This document shows, piece by piece, positions 1 to 6,434 of a DNA stretch of 13,570 nucleotides. Where the stretch lies: the NCBI GenBank assembly GCA_039934475.1, contig JBDTMC010000184.1, positions 1-13,570 on the forward strand. Reading direction: 5' to 3'. The notes under the pieces are model-generated. The model searched no databases, was not told the origin of the DNA, and worked only from the letters and a program-made list of their open reading frames with translations. The stretch comes from JBDTMC01 sp039934475 (GTDB lineage: Bacteria > Acidobacteriota > Terriglobia > Bryobacterales > Bryobacteraceae). How positions within the stretch are numbered: the stretch's first letter is position 1; every line of letters begins with the position of its first letter. The translations under genes were made by a program, and so were the position numbers.

Positions 1-1041
1 CATCCACGCTCCGATGGCGAGGAGGCGTTCCTGAAACTCGGGCTGAATGGTCCCTTCGGGCGTGGGTCCGACATTCAGCAGGAAGTTGCCGCCCTTGCTG
101 GCTACATCAATCAAGGTATGGATGAGATCGGTAGACGACTTGAACTTCTTGTCGTTGACGTTGTAGCCCCAGGTGTCATTGATCGTCATGCAGGTCTCCC
201 AGAGGCGGAAATCCTCAGGCTTCGGCACTCCGGAGCCGGCGCTGTGGTCCACCAGATCGGTACCGCCGAGACGAGGACCCTTGCGCGTGGGAATGGACTT
301 CGGGCTGAACTGTTCCGGCGTATCGTAGTCGCCTGGCTCGCCGATTCGGTTGTTGATGAGCGTCTTGGGTTGCAGGTGATGAATCAAATCGAGAACGTGC
401 CGGCCGTTGTACTTATCCTGAGGGCTCAAGCCATCGAACCAGATGAGCGCGACGTCGCCGTAGCGCGTCAACAGTTCGGTCAACTGCAGGTCCATGTAGC
501 TAAGGTAGAGGGGCCATTCGGGGCGCGTGGGTTCGCCTGCAAAGTTCGTACTGGCGAGCTTGGAGGTGTCGCGAAAGCCAGGGTGGTACATGTCAGGCGG
601 CGAGTAATAGAAGCCTAACGGCATGCCTTCCTTCTTCGCTGCGGCCACCAGCTGGGCGACGATATCCTTCTTGTAAGGCGTATTAGTGATCTTATTTTTT
701 GTGTAAGAAGAATCGAACATGCAGAAGCCGTCGTGGTGTTTGGTGGTGAAGACCATGTACCGCTGGCCGGCGGCTTTGGCCAGTTTCACCAGCGCGGTGG
801 CATCGAATTTATCAGGGTTGAAGCGCGCCGGCAAAGCCCTGTATTCGGCTTCGGTGATGCCGCCGGGTTTAGGCACCATGATGGGCCATGAGGCTTCTAC
901 GCTGGCCAGGGAGTAAGGCCCCCAATGAATGAACATGCCGAACTTGGCGTCACGATACCATTCGGTGCGTTTGGCTTCGGGCGGCGGTGCGGCTGAGAGG
1001 AGGGAAATGCCAAGAAGAAATGAAATTAAGACTAGTCTCAT
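1..1041 (-). CDS. Secreted alpha-L-fucosidase, GH29 (C-terminus cut by window start)
   Basis: Reading the minus strand from the ATG at 1041 gives 347 residues open to the window edge, so the C-terminus lies outside. Residues 1-18 form a signal peptide (hydrophobic LVLISFLLGISLLSA, probable cleavage after SAA), so the enzyme is exported. The rest matches family GH29: KFGMFIHWGPYS at 33-44, the TKHHDGFCMFDS block at 100-111, LGFYYSPPDMYH at 142-153, and ALIWFDG at 198-204, where D203 is the expected catalytic nucleophile; WETCMTIND..WGY follows at 281-293 and GGNFLLNVGPTPEG at 317-330. GH29 enzymes release terminal alpha-linked L-fucose from glycans by a retaining mechanism. I did not assign the acid/base residue, which varies in this family. 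The gene is divergent from the L-fuconate dehydratase-like gene, which fits a shared fucose-utilisation role. A weak GAG lies about 8 nt before the start. Confidence 0.93.
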   Translation of the reverse strand, partial: MRLVLISFLLGISLLSAAPPPEAKRTEWYRDAKFGMFIHWGPYSLASVEASWPIMVPKPGGITEAEYRALPARFNPDKFDATALVKLAKAAGQRYMVFTTKHHDGFCMFDSSYTKNKITNTPYKKDIVAQLVAAAKKEGMPLGFYYSPPDMYHPGFRDTSKLASTNFAGEPTRPEWPLYLSYMDLQLTELLTRYGDVALIWFDGLSPQDKYNGRHVLDLIHHLQPKTLINNRIGEPGDYDTPEQFSPKSIPTRKGPRLGGTDLVDHSAGSGVPKPEDFRLWETCMTINDTWGYNVNDKKFKSSTDLIHTLIDVASKGGNFLLNVGPTPEGTIQPEFQERLLAIGAWM

Positions 1042-1042
1042 A

Positions 1043-1070
1043 TTGCGCTCACGAAATCGAATTTTATAGC
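1043..1070 (+). promoter_or_regulatory. Putative promoter of the fuconate dehydratase-like gene, overlapping the divergent one
   Basis: TTGCGC (1043-1048) and TATAGC (1065-1070) are 16 nt apart on the plus strand, about 40 nt before the ATG at 1110. The box occupies nearly the same bases as the opposite-strand promoter, so the two would compete or be co-regulated. TATAGC is a poor -10 match, and the AT-rich run after it offers alternatives. Confidence 0.25.
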
Positions 1071-1090
1071 ATAAATAATACGGTTTGCAA
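1063..1090 (-). promoter_or_regulatory. Putative sigma70-type promoter of the fucosidase gene
   Basis: On the minus strand TTGCAA (1090-1085) and TATAAA (1068-1063) are separated by 16 nt, inside the most AT-rich stretch of the window. Transcription would start about 15 nt before the fucosidase ATG at 1041. Assignment rests on consensus similarity only. Confidence 0.4.
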
Positions 1091-1109
1091 TGGAAGGGCC
1101 GAAACTGCA

Positions 1110-2345
1110 ATGCCTGAATGCTACATCCGCGCGGTGAAAACGCGCGACGCACGATTTGCTCTGCATGGCGGAGCCGGTTCGGACGCGGTTCATACGGAGC
1201 CCGAATACTGCTTCGCCTATACGCTGCTGGAGACGGGTGGGCCCATCACCGGAACCGGCATGGTGCTGACGTTGGGCGAGGGAAACCGCCTTACGTGCGA
1301 GGCGATCGAGTTACTGGGACAGGAGTTGGTAGGGCGCGAGATTGAGGAGTTGATGGCGGACTTCGGCGCGGTGTCGCGGCGAATTGCCGATCATCCACAG
1401 CTGCGCTGGCTGGGGCCGCACAAGGGCGTGGTTCATCTGGCGCTAGCGTCGTTGACCAATGCGTGCTTCGATCTGTGGGCCAAGTCGCGCGGCGTACCGC
1501 TGTGGAGACTACTGCTTGATCTGAGCCCCGCGCAGGTGGTTCGGCTGCTCGATTTAAGTTATCTGGAAGACGCGCTGACTGCGCAGGAGGCCATGCAACT
1601 AATGGAAGGCGCGCTGGCCACTCGCGAGGAGCGCATGGGCATACTGAAGGGCGGTTATCGCGGCTACGATACGTCGGTCGGCTGGTTCGGCTACGACGAT
1701 GCGAAGGTGGCGGACAATGCGCGCCGAGCCATGGACGGCGGGTTCAGCGCGTTCAAGCTAAAGGTAGGATCGAAAGACGGCGCACGTGATGTGCGACGCG
1801 CCATGATGCTTCGTGAAATTGTCGGTCCGGATGCACTGCTGATGGTGGATGTTAACCAGCAGTGGACGCTGCCGCAGGCGATCGATATGTGCCGCGCCCT
1901 GGCCCCTGCCAACCTCTATTGGGTGGAAGAGCCAACGCATCCCGATGATGTGCGGGCGCACCGTGTGTTGGCGGATGAGATCGCGCCGCTGCGCGTGGCG
2001 GCAGGGGAGCATATTCCCAATCGGGTGCTCTTTAAGAATTTCATTCTGGCGGGAGCGCTGCATTTTGTTCAGGTGGATTGTACGCGCGTAGCCGGGATCA
2101 GCGAGTTTCTGACGGTGAGTTTGCTGGCCCGGAAATTCGGATTGCCGGTGGTGCCGCACGTTGGCGATATGGGACAAGTACACCAGCACCTGGTTCTGTT
2201 CAATCACATCGCGCTGGGCCATGAGGCTTTGTTTCTGGAGTACATTCCACACGTGAAGCAGCACTTTGCGCAGCCGGCGGTGGTATCCGACGGCGTCTAT
2301 CAAACACCGCAGGCGCCGGGAATCTCCTGCGACCTTGCGGATTAG
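1110..2345 (+). CDS. L-fuconate dehydratase-like enzyme (enolase superfamily, mandelate racemase subgroup)
   Basis: A cytosolic acid-sugar dehydratase of 411 residues from the ATG at 1110. The frame stays open back to 987, but that extension overlaps the divergent fucosidase start and has no family similarity; GGAAGGG at 1092-1098 may serve as ribosome site. The N-terminus (VKTRDARF, GSDAVHTEPEY) and the barrel follow the L-fuconate dehydratase/ENOSF1 pattern. Visible barrel residues are the FKLKVG motif (K216, K218), D247 and N249 in MVDVNQQW, E273 in WVEEP, E300 in AAGEHIPNR, H350 in VVPHVGD, and E377 in FLEY. D247, E273 and E300 are the expected Mg ligands and H350 the expected acid/base. 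Family reaction: L-fuconate to 2-keto-3-deoxy-L-fuconate plus water. Oddity: the segment after H350 (HVGDMGQVHQHL) is two residues shorter than the usual HAGGVGLCELVQHL, so the exact substrate may differ. Its stop overlaps that of the convergent IclR gene. Confidence 0.85.
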   Translation: MPECYIRAVKTRDARFALHGGAGSDAVHTEPEYCFAYTLLETGGPITGTGMVLTLGEGNRLTCEAIELLGQELVGREIEELMADFGAVSRRIADHPQLRWLGPHKGVVHLALASLTNACFDLWAKSRGVPLWRLLLDLSPAQVVRLLDLSYLEDALTAQEAMQLMEGALATREERMGILKGGYRGYDTSVGWFGYDDAKVADNARRAMDGGFSAFKLKVGSKDGARDVRRAMMLREIVGPDALLMVDVNQQWTLPQAIDMCRALAPANLYWVEEPTHPDDVRAHRVLADEIAPLRVAAGEHIPNRVLFKNFILAGALHFVQVDCTRVAGISEFLTVSLLARKFGLPVVPHVGDMGQVHQHLVLFNHIALGHEALFLEYIPHVKQHFAQPAVVSDGVYQTPQAPGISCDLAD

Positions 2346-3148
2346 TCCCGCGGCATTGGGGCAGCCTGGTGAATGGTGACCGGAGTCATGCCGAGCGATT
2401 GCGTGATGTGAAGCGCGCACTTTTGTAAGGCTGGCCGGAGCGCCGCTTCCTTTCCCTGGTTTCGTCCGCCGGCAAGAAAGGGCACGGCCAATGAAGCGGT
2501 GGCGCCGATCTCGGGGTTGCCGACAATCACCGCCAGATCGAGACCGATGCGGTAAGTGCTCTCCACTAAGTTGTAACCCTGGCGGCGGATGGCTTCGAAT
2601 TCCTCTTCCATCGCCTTCCGCTTGGGCCGGCTGAGAGCCTGGAAGTCAGGGTCGACCTCAAGGAACTGCTGCCGGGCTTCTGGCGACAGGAAGGCGATTA
2701 GCAGGCGGCCGGAGGCTGTATTGATTGGGTTCACCGGCGAACCAAGTTCCACAGATAGCCGCACGCGATCTGTGCTGAGTTCCTCGGCCACCAGGACCAA
2801 CTTGCCATGGGCCAGCACGGCGAGATGACACGACTCGTGGATATCGGCGGCAAGGGCGCGCATGGGGTAAGTGGCGGCCTGAATCAACTGATCGACGGGC
2901 GAGTGGGTGTGACCGAGTTCGAAGAGCTTGAGGGTGAGGTAGTAGGCGTTCGAAACCGGTTCGCGAGCAATGTAGCCACGTTTTTCGAGGGCGTCGACGA
3001 TGCGGAAGAGGACGCTGGAAGGACGGTTGAGGGAGCGCGACAATTCAGTGAGCGTCTGAGGTCGGGAGGCCGATGCCATGGTTTCCAGGACGTCCAAGCC
3101 CTTCTCCAAGGCTGGAACTGAGTAGTTGGGACGAGCTGGCTTTTTCAT
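2342..3148 (-). CDS. IclR-family transcriptional regulator
   Basis: A 268-residue protein of normal IclR length. Residues about 9-70 form the winged helix-turn-helix: ALEKGLDVLETM leads into TLTELSRSLNRPSSVLFRIVD and EKRGYI. Residues about 80-255 form the effector-binding domain, with GSPVNPINTASGRLLIAFL at 136-154 and GLDLAVIVGNPEIGATASLAVPFL near 202-225, both typical of the family. IclR proteins bind small carboxylates or sugar-acid intermediates and repress or activate neighbouring operons. It lies between the dehydratase gene (stop codons overlap tail to tail) and the divergent mutarotase-aldolase pair (62 bp apart), so it probably controls this sugar module, with an intermediate such as a 2-keto-3-deoxy acid as a likely effector (inference). 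I see no clear Shine-Dalgarno before the ATG and no convincing IclR palindrome in the intergenic gap. Confidence 0.9.
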   Translation of the reverse strand: MKKPARPNYSVPALEKGLDVLETMASASRPQTLTELSRSLNRPSSVLFRIVDALEKRGYIAREPVSNAYYLTLKLFELGHTHSPVDQLIQAATYPMRALAADIHESCHLAVLAHGKLVLVAEELSTDRVRLSVELGSPVNPINTASGRLLIAFLSPEARQQFLEVDPDFQALSRPKRKAMEEEFEAIRRQGYNLVESTYRIGLDLAVIVGNPEIGATASLAVPFLAGGRNQGKEAALRPALQKCALHITQSLGMTPVTIHQAAPMPRD

Positions 3149-3210
3149 GGAAGGTCAACTCAATTGTAGCCGCAGTTCTGTGACAAGATACCCAGCAGGA
3201 GAATCAGACT
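3149..3210. promoter_or_regulatory. Divergent intergenic region between IclR and mutarotase genes
   Basis: This 62-bp gap must hold both starts of transcription and is the natural place for an IclR operator. The octamer ATGGAAGG at 3147-3154 also occurs at 1090-1097 before the dehydratase gene; being short and overlapping the IclR start codon, it may be chance. No well-formed promoter boxes are seen. Confidence 0.3.
3197..3202 (+). promoter_or_regulatory. Ribosome binding site of the mutarotase gene
   Basis: AGGAGA ends 8 nt before the ATG at 3211. It is the best Shine-Dalgarno in the window and fixes the mutarotase start over the other reading frame that begins upstream at 3126. Confidence 0.7.
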
Positions 3211-3534
3211 ATGACCCGCTACGGAATGGCTTTGGGACTGAAACCGGAGGCCGAGAAGGAGTATCGCGAACACCATGCCGCGGTTTGGCCGGGCGTGCTG
3301 GCGATGATCGCCCGGTGCAACATCCGGAATTACTCAATCTACTTACATAACGGGACGTTGTTCAGCTATTTCGAGTACCACGGAGACGACTTTGTTGCCG
3401 ATATGGCGAAGATGGCGGCGGACCCGGAGACGCAGCGGTGGTGGAGCATTATGGAGCCGATGCAATCGCCTCTCTCGACACGGAAACCGGGGGAGTGGTG
3501 GGCGTCGATGGAAGAAGTTTTCCACGCAGACTGA
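3211..3534 (+). CDS. rhaM: L-rhamnose/L-fucose mutarotase (RhaM family, COG3254)
   Basis: A 107-residue cytosolic protein, about the length of E. coli RhaM (104 aa). It lines up with RhaM without gaps at the start: RYGMALGLKPEAEKEYREHH gives Y18 and H22 at the positions of the RhaM active-site tyrosine and histidine. IRNYSIYLHN (38-47), FSYFEYHGDDF and the tryptophan pair in ETQRWW (69-74), plus the C-terminal MEEVFH, are also family marks. These enzymes interconvert alpha and beta anomers of 6-deoxy sugars so that downstream enzymes receive the right form. The neighbours (fucosidase, fuconate dehydratase-like enzyme, keto-acid aldolase) suggest L-fucose as substrate, but L-rhamnose cannot be excluded. 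A strong Shine-Dalgarno precedes it; the aldolase follows after 24 nt, so the two are probably co-transcribed. Confidence 0.88.
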   Translation: MTRYGMALGLKPEAEKEYREHHAAVWPGVLAMIARCNIRNYSIYLHNGTLFSYFEYHGDDFVADMAKMAADPETQRWWSIMEPMQSPLSTRKPGEWWASMEEVFHAD

Positions 3535-3558
3535 CCTCCGTTGCCATAGAATCTACCA

Positions 3559-4416
3559 ATGACCCGAACATCCGTTTTGCTCGTCCTCCTGGTTGCGGCG
3601 GCATTCGGCCAGCAACCCCCTGCCGACTTTGAGAATCCGGTGAAGAAGGCACTGACCTCCGGCGGAGTGGTAATCGGCGCGACGGTTCAGGCGGCCAACC
3701 TGGACACGGCCAGCATCCTCGCCAATTCCGGATTCGACTTTCTGTGGGTGGAAGGCGAACACAGCCCCATTACGCTGGAGACCACACGGAACATCATTTT
3801 GCTGACGCAAGGGCGGAAAGCGGTGCCATTTACGCGAGTTCCGGTGAATGAGTTATGGACGGCCAAGCGGATGCTGGATATCGGCAGCCTGGGTGTGATT
3901 TTTCCGTTCACAGACACGCCGGACCTGGCCCGGCAGGCGGTGGCCGCCTGTAAGTATCCGCCTGAGGGCAAGCGCGGCGTAGGCCCTGGCATGGCGGCTC
4001 TGCGATGGCCCGCGCAAGGGGGTTACCCGGCGTGGGCCAATCGCAACGTGATGGTGATTGTGATTGTGGAGCGGCCGATTGCGATTGAGCAAATTGAGGA
4101 GATCGCTGCGGTGCCGGGTATCGACGTGATCTTCATGGGGTTGAACGATCTGTCGTATGGGTATGGCGTCCCCGGGCAGTTGAGCGCGCCTGTGATGCAG
4201 ACGGCAGTGAAGCGTGTGATGGCGGCGGCGGGGAAACACAACATTCCTGTGGGAGGTCCAGGCGGCGCAGCCGATGTGAAGAGGATGATTGCCGAGGGAT
4301 TCCGATTTATTCAGGGGCCAAGCGACTTGAGCTTGCTGCAAACGGCGACGCGGGATTTTTTCAGCGGGTTGAAGGCTGCCGGCGTGGAGCGGAAGGAGCC
4401 GGTGCCGCTGTATTGA
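3559..4416 (+). CDS. HpcH/HpaI family 2-keto-3-deoxy acid aldolase with N-terminal signal peptide
   Basis: A 285-residue class II (metal-dependent) aldolase. Residues catalytic in E. coli HpaI (H45, R70, E149, D175) are matched by H68 (VEGEHSP), R93 (FTRVP), E171 (VIVERPIAIEQ) and D197 (FMGLNDLS), with an almost constant offset of 22-23. YPPEGKRGVGPG at 133-144 is the family phosphate/carboxylate-site loop. Family reaction: reversible cleavage of a 2-keto-3-deoxy acid to pyruvate and an aldehyde; beside a fuconate dehydratase-like gene the likely aldehyde is L-lactaldehyde (inference). The extra residues at the front are a hydrophobic leader (TSVLLVLLVAAAFGQQ) with a plausible cleavage site after FG, which implies export; the next in-frame ATG is M105, inside the fold. 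A GTG at 3640 (V28) could start a leaderless protein, but no good ribosome site precedes either start. It is the second gene after the mutarotase, with a 24-nt gap. Confidence 0.88.
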   Translation: MTRTSVLLVLLVAAAFGQQPPADFENPVKKALTSGGVVIGATVQAANLDTASILANSGFDFLWVEGEHSPITLETTRNIILLTQGRKAVPFTRVPVNELWTAKRMLDIGSLGVIFPFTDTPDLARQAVAACKYPPEGKRGVGPGMAALRWPAQGGYPAWANRNVMVIVIVERPIAIEQIEEIAAVPGIDVIFMGLNDLSYGYGVPGQLSAPVMQTAVKRVMAAAGKHNIPVGGPGGAADVKRMIAEGFRFIQGPSDLSLLQTATRDFFSGLKAAGVERKEPVPLY

Positions 4417-4681
4417 GCGGCGGTACAGAAACGCTTGCCGTGCACGACATCAAGGAGACCCCGCTGGCCTCGCGAAGATCGTCATGGGCCTGAATCAGAA
4501 TTGCCATAGTTTCCAAGAGCGCCGATTCTTCTGGAGAGAGCCGATCCTCGCCCTTGTTCATCAATTGCTCCACGGCCGCAACCATCCGATCGTATTCTTC
4601 TTCGGACTCGATTACCTTGATCATGATCCGGTTGGCCAGGCGCGCATATTTCTTTGGATCTACGAGGGGGGCGGTGTTCAC
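4361..4681 (-). pseudogene. Remnant of a HigA-type antitoxin (N-terminal part plus displaced HTH end)
   Basis: From a GTG at 4681 the minus strand encodes about 70 residues resembling the N-terminal half of HigA-type antitoxins: PKKYARLANR, VIESEEEYDRMVAAVEQLM and LSPEESALLETMAILIQAHDD. A full antitoxin continues with about 30 residues and an HTH domain. Here the frame instead runs into Ser/Pro/Ala-rich residues antisense to the aldolase end, closing at 4361. In another frame, bases 4469-4431 read GQRGLLDVVHGKR, which resembles the end of the HigA HTH (pattern G.RG...V..GKR), and this trace stops just outside the aldolase gene. I read this as a decayed gene with an internal deletion and frameshift. 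No HigB toxin is adjacent. No Shine-Dalgarno precedes the GTG. The alternative is a small intact protein lacking the DNA-binding domain. Bases 4417-4741 hold nothing else I can support. Confidence 0.42.
4404..4421 (+). terminator. Weak hairpin at the aldolase stop codon
   Basis: GCCGCT (4404-4409) and AGCGGC (4416-4421) form a perfect 6-bp stem around a 6-nt loop and span the aldolase stop. No T tract follows on either strand, so an intrinsic terminator is doubtful. Confidence 0.18.
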
Positions 4682-4741
4682 GATTTGAGTACCGACGCTA
4701 CGCGCATGGGCGTTTGCGCCACCTTTGGTTTGTATGGGCGC

Positions 4742-6376
4742 TTAGTGAATCCCGGGGGCTTCGTGGCCGCAGCGCTGGACGTATTCGATGTATGAGCCTG
4801 GATAGAGCAGGGGGTTGCGTTCGGTGCCGCTCTCTCCACCCAGTTCCAAGACTCGCGTGCCTAGACCGCGCAGGAACATGCGGTCGTGGGAGACGAAGAT
4901 CATGGTGCCTTCGAAATCTTTTAGCGCTTCTACCAACATTTCCTTGGTTGCGAGATCGAGGTGATTCGTGGGTTCGTCGAGGACGAGGAAGTTGGGTGGG
5001 TCGTAGAGCATGCGCGCCATGGCGAGGCGCGAACGCTCGCCGCCGGAGAGCGCGCGAACCTTCTTGTCGATGTCGTCGCCGGAGAATTGGAAGGCACCGG
5101 CCAGGGTTCGCAGGGCTCCGATTCCGTCTTGCGGGAAGTCGTTCTGAAGCTGCTCCATGATCGTCAACTCGGGATTGAGCACGTCGAGAGACTGCTGAGC
5201 GAAGTATCCCATCTTCAAACTGGCGCCAAGGCGCACTTCGCCCGCGTCGGGTTGCAGAACACCGGCCAGCATCTTTAGCAGCGTCGTCTTCCCTGCCCCG
5301 TTGCGGCCCATCACCGCCCAGCGCTCACCGCGGCGGATGGTGATACTGAGACCGTCGTATATGACTCGCTGACCATATCGCTTGTGAATGTCCTCAATCA
5401 CTGCCACCTGGTCGCCTGAGCGCGGCGGCGTACGAAATTCGAACTTCACTACCTGGCGCTTCTTGGGCAGTTCGATCTTCTCAATCTTGTCGAGCGCTTT
5501 GATGCGACTCTGGACCTGGGCGGCCTTGGCTGCGTGCGTTCGGAAGCGATCGATAAAGCGCTGTTCCTTGGCCAGCATCGCCTGCTGGCGGGCGAAGGCT
5601 GCCTGCTGATTCGATTCGCGAATGGCGCGCTCGCGCTCGTAGAAATCGTAGTTGCCGGAGTAGACCACGATTTCACCGGCGTCGATCTCGGCGATCTTGG
5701 TGACGATGCGGTTCATGAACTCGCGGTCGTGCGAGGTCATCAGGAGGGCGCTCGATAGGCCCTTGAGAAACTGTTCGAGCCAGATGATGGATTCGATGTC
5801 GAGGTGGTTGGTGGGCTCGTCCATCAGCAGCACATCGGGACGGCCAAGGAGGACGCGCGCCAGTGCAACGCGCATCTTCCAGCCACCGGAGAGTGCGCCG
5901 ACGTCGCCATCGATCTGATCCTCCGCGAAGCCGAGGCCATCCAAAACCTCGCGCGCCTGCGCCTCAAGCGTGTAGCCGCCGAGGTGCTCATACTCCTCCT
6001 GCACCTCTCCGAAACGGGCCAGAATCTGATCCATGCGATCGGCCTGATCGGGATCGCCCATGGCGTGATTCAAGGCTTCCAGTTCGTGATGCAACTCACC
6101 GGCGCGCCCGCTGCCGGCAATTGCTTCGTCGAGCACAGAGCGGCCCTGCATCTCTTCCACATCCTGGCGGAAGTAGGCTACGGAGAGTTTTTTCGGGACG
6201 GTGACCTCGCCCTCGTCGGGCGACTCTTCGCCAAAGATCATGCGGAAAAGCGTGGTTTTGCCCGAGCCGTTGGGCCCCACCAATCCCACTTTTTCGCCGG
6301 GATTGAGCTGGAACGAAGCGTCGACGAAGACAAGCTGACGGCCGTACTGTTTGTTTATATTCGAAAGGGAAATCAT
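4742..6376 (-). CDS. ABC-F family ATPase (tandem ABC domains, ribosome-associated)
   Basis: A 544-residue soluble protein from the ATG at 6376. The frame opens upstream with a TTG at 6415, but family members begin at MISLSNINKQYG. ABC1: Walker A GPNGSGKT at 34-41, signature LSGGWKMR near 162-169, Walker B LLMDEPTNHLD from 183. A charged helical linker follows at about 244-312 (AKEQRFIDRFRTHAAKAAQ), where ABC-F proteins contact the tRNA and ribosomal P/E sites. ABC2: Walker A GRNGAGKT at 357-364, LSGGERSR at 443-450, and a second LDEPTNHLD. Both catalytic glutamates are present, and there are no membrane segments. ABC-F proteins act in translation, some as ribosome-protection resistance factors; the subfamily cannot be decided from sight. 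It is last in the minus-strand run, 58 nt after the YceI gene, so it may be read through from the operon or have its own control. No clear Shine-Dalgarno is seen. Confidence 0.93.
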   Translation of the reverse strand: MISLSNINKQYGRQLVFVDASFQLNPGEKVGLVGPNGSGKTTLFRMIFGEESPDEGEVTVPKKLSVAYFRQDVEEMQGRSVLDEAIAGSGRAGELHHELEALNHAMGDPDQADRMDQILARFGEVQEEYEHLGGYTLEAQAREVLDGLGFAEDQIDGDVGALSGGWKMRVALARVLLGRPDVLLMDEPTNHLDIESIIWLEQFLKGLSSALLMTSHDREFMNRIVTKIAEIDAGEIVVYSGNYDFYERERAIRESNQQAAFARQQAMLAKEQRFIDRFRTHAAKAAQVQSRIKALDKIEKIELPKKRQVVKFEFRTPPRSGDQVAVIEDIHKRYGQRVIYDGLSITIRRGERWAVMGRNGAGKTTLLKMLAGVLQPDAGEVRLGASLKMGYFAQQSLDVLNPELTIMEQLQNDFPQDGIGALRTLAGAFQFSGDDIDKKVRALSGGERSRLAMARMLYDPPNFLVLDEPTNHLDLATKEMLVEALKDFEGTMIFVSHDRMFLRGLGTRVLELGGESGTERNPLLYPGSYIEYVQRCGHEAPGIH

Positions 6377-6395
6377 GCAGAGAAAGCGAGGCCGA

Positions 6396-6420
6396 TAGAG
6401 GCGTGCCTCTACCAAGGTAG
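6396..6420 (-). repeat. Two overlapping inverted repeats upstream of the ABC-F gene
   Basis: TAGAGGC (6396-6402) and GCCTCTA (6405-6411) are perfect 7-bp arms around GT; CTACC (6409-6413) and GGTAG (6416-6420) are perfect 5-bp arms around AA. The two share bases 6409-6411, so the hairpins are mutually exclusive in RNA. They fill the gap between the YceI stop (6435) and the ABC-F ATG (6376). They could be an attenuator-like leader, an operator, or a dispersed palindromic element. Confidence 0.5.
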
Positions 6421-6434
6421 CGTATGGCCCTGCT

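Noticed and set aside
118..916. Two plus-strand reading frames (118-618 and 719-916)
   Set aside because: Both lie opposite the GH29 fucosidase, which reads through the entire stretch with all its motifs.
987..1109. Longer N-terminus of the dehydratase-like protein
   Set aside because: The extra 41 residues overlap the divergent fucosidase start and the promoter region, and family members begin where the ATG at 1110 places the start.
1758..2420. 220-residue minus-strand reading frame
   Set aside because: It is antisense to the catalytic barrel of the dehydratase-like gene and shows no family features.
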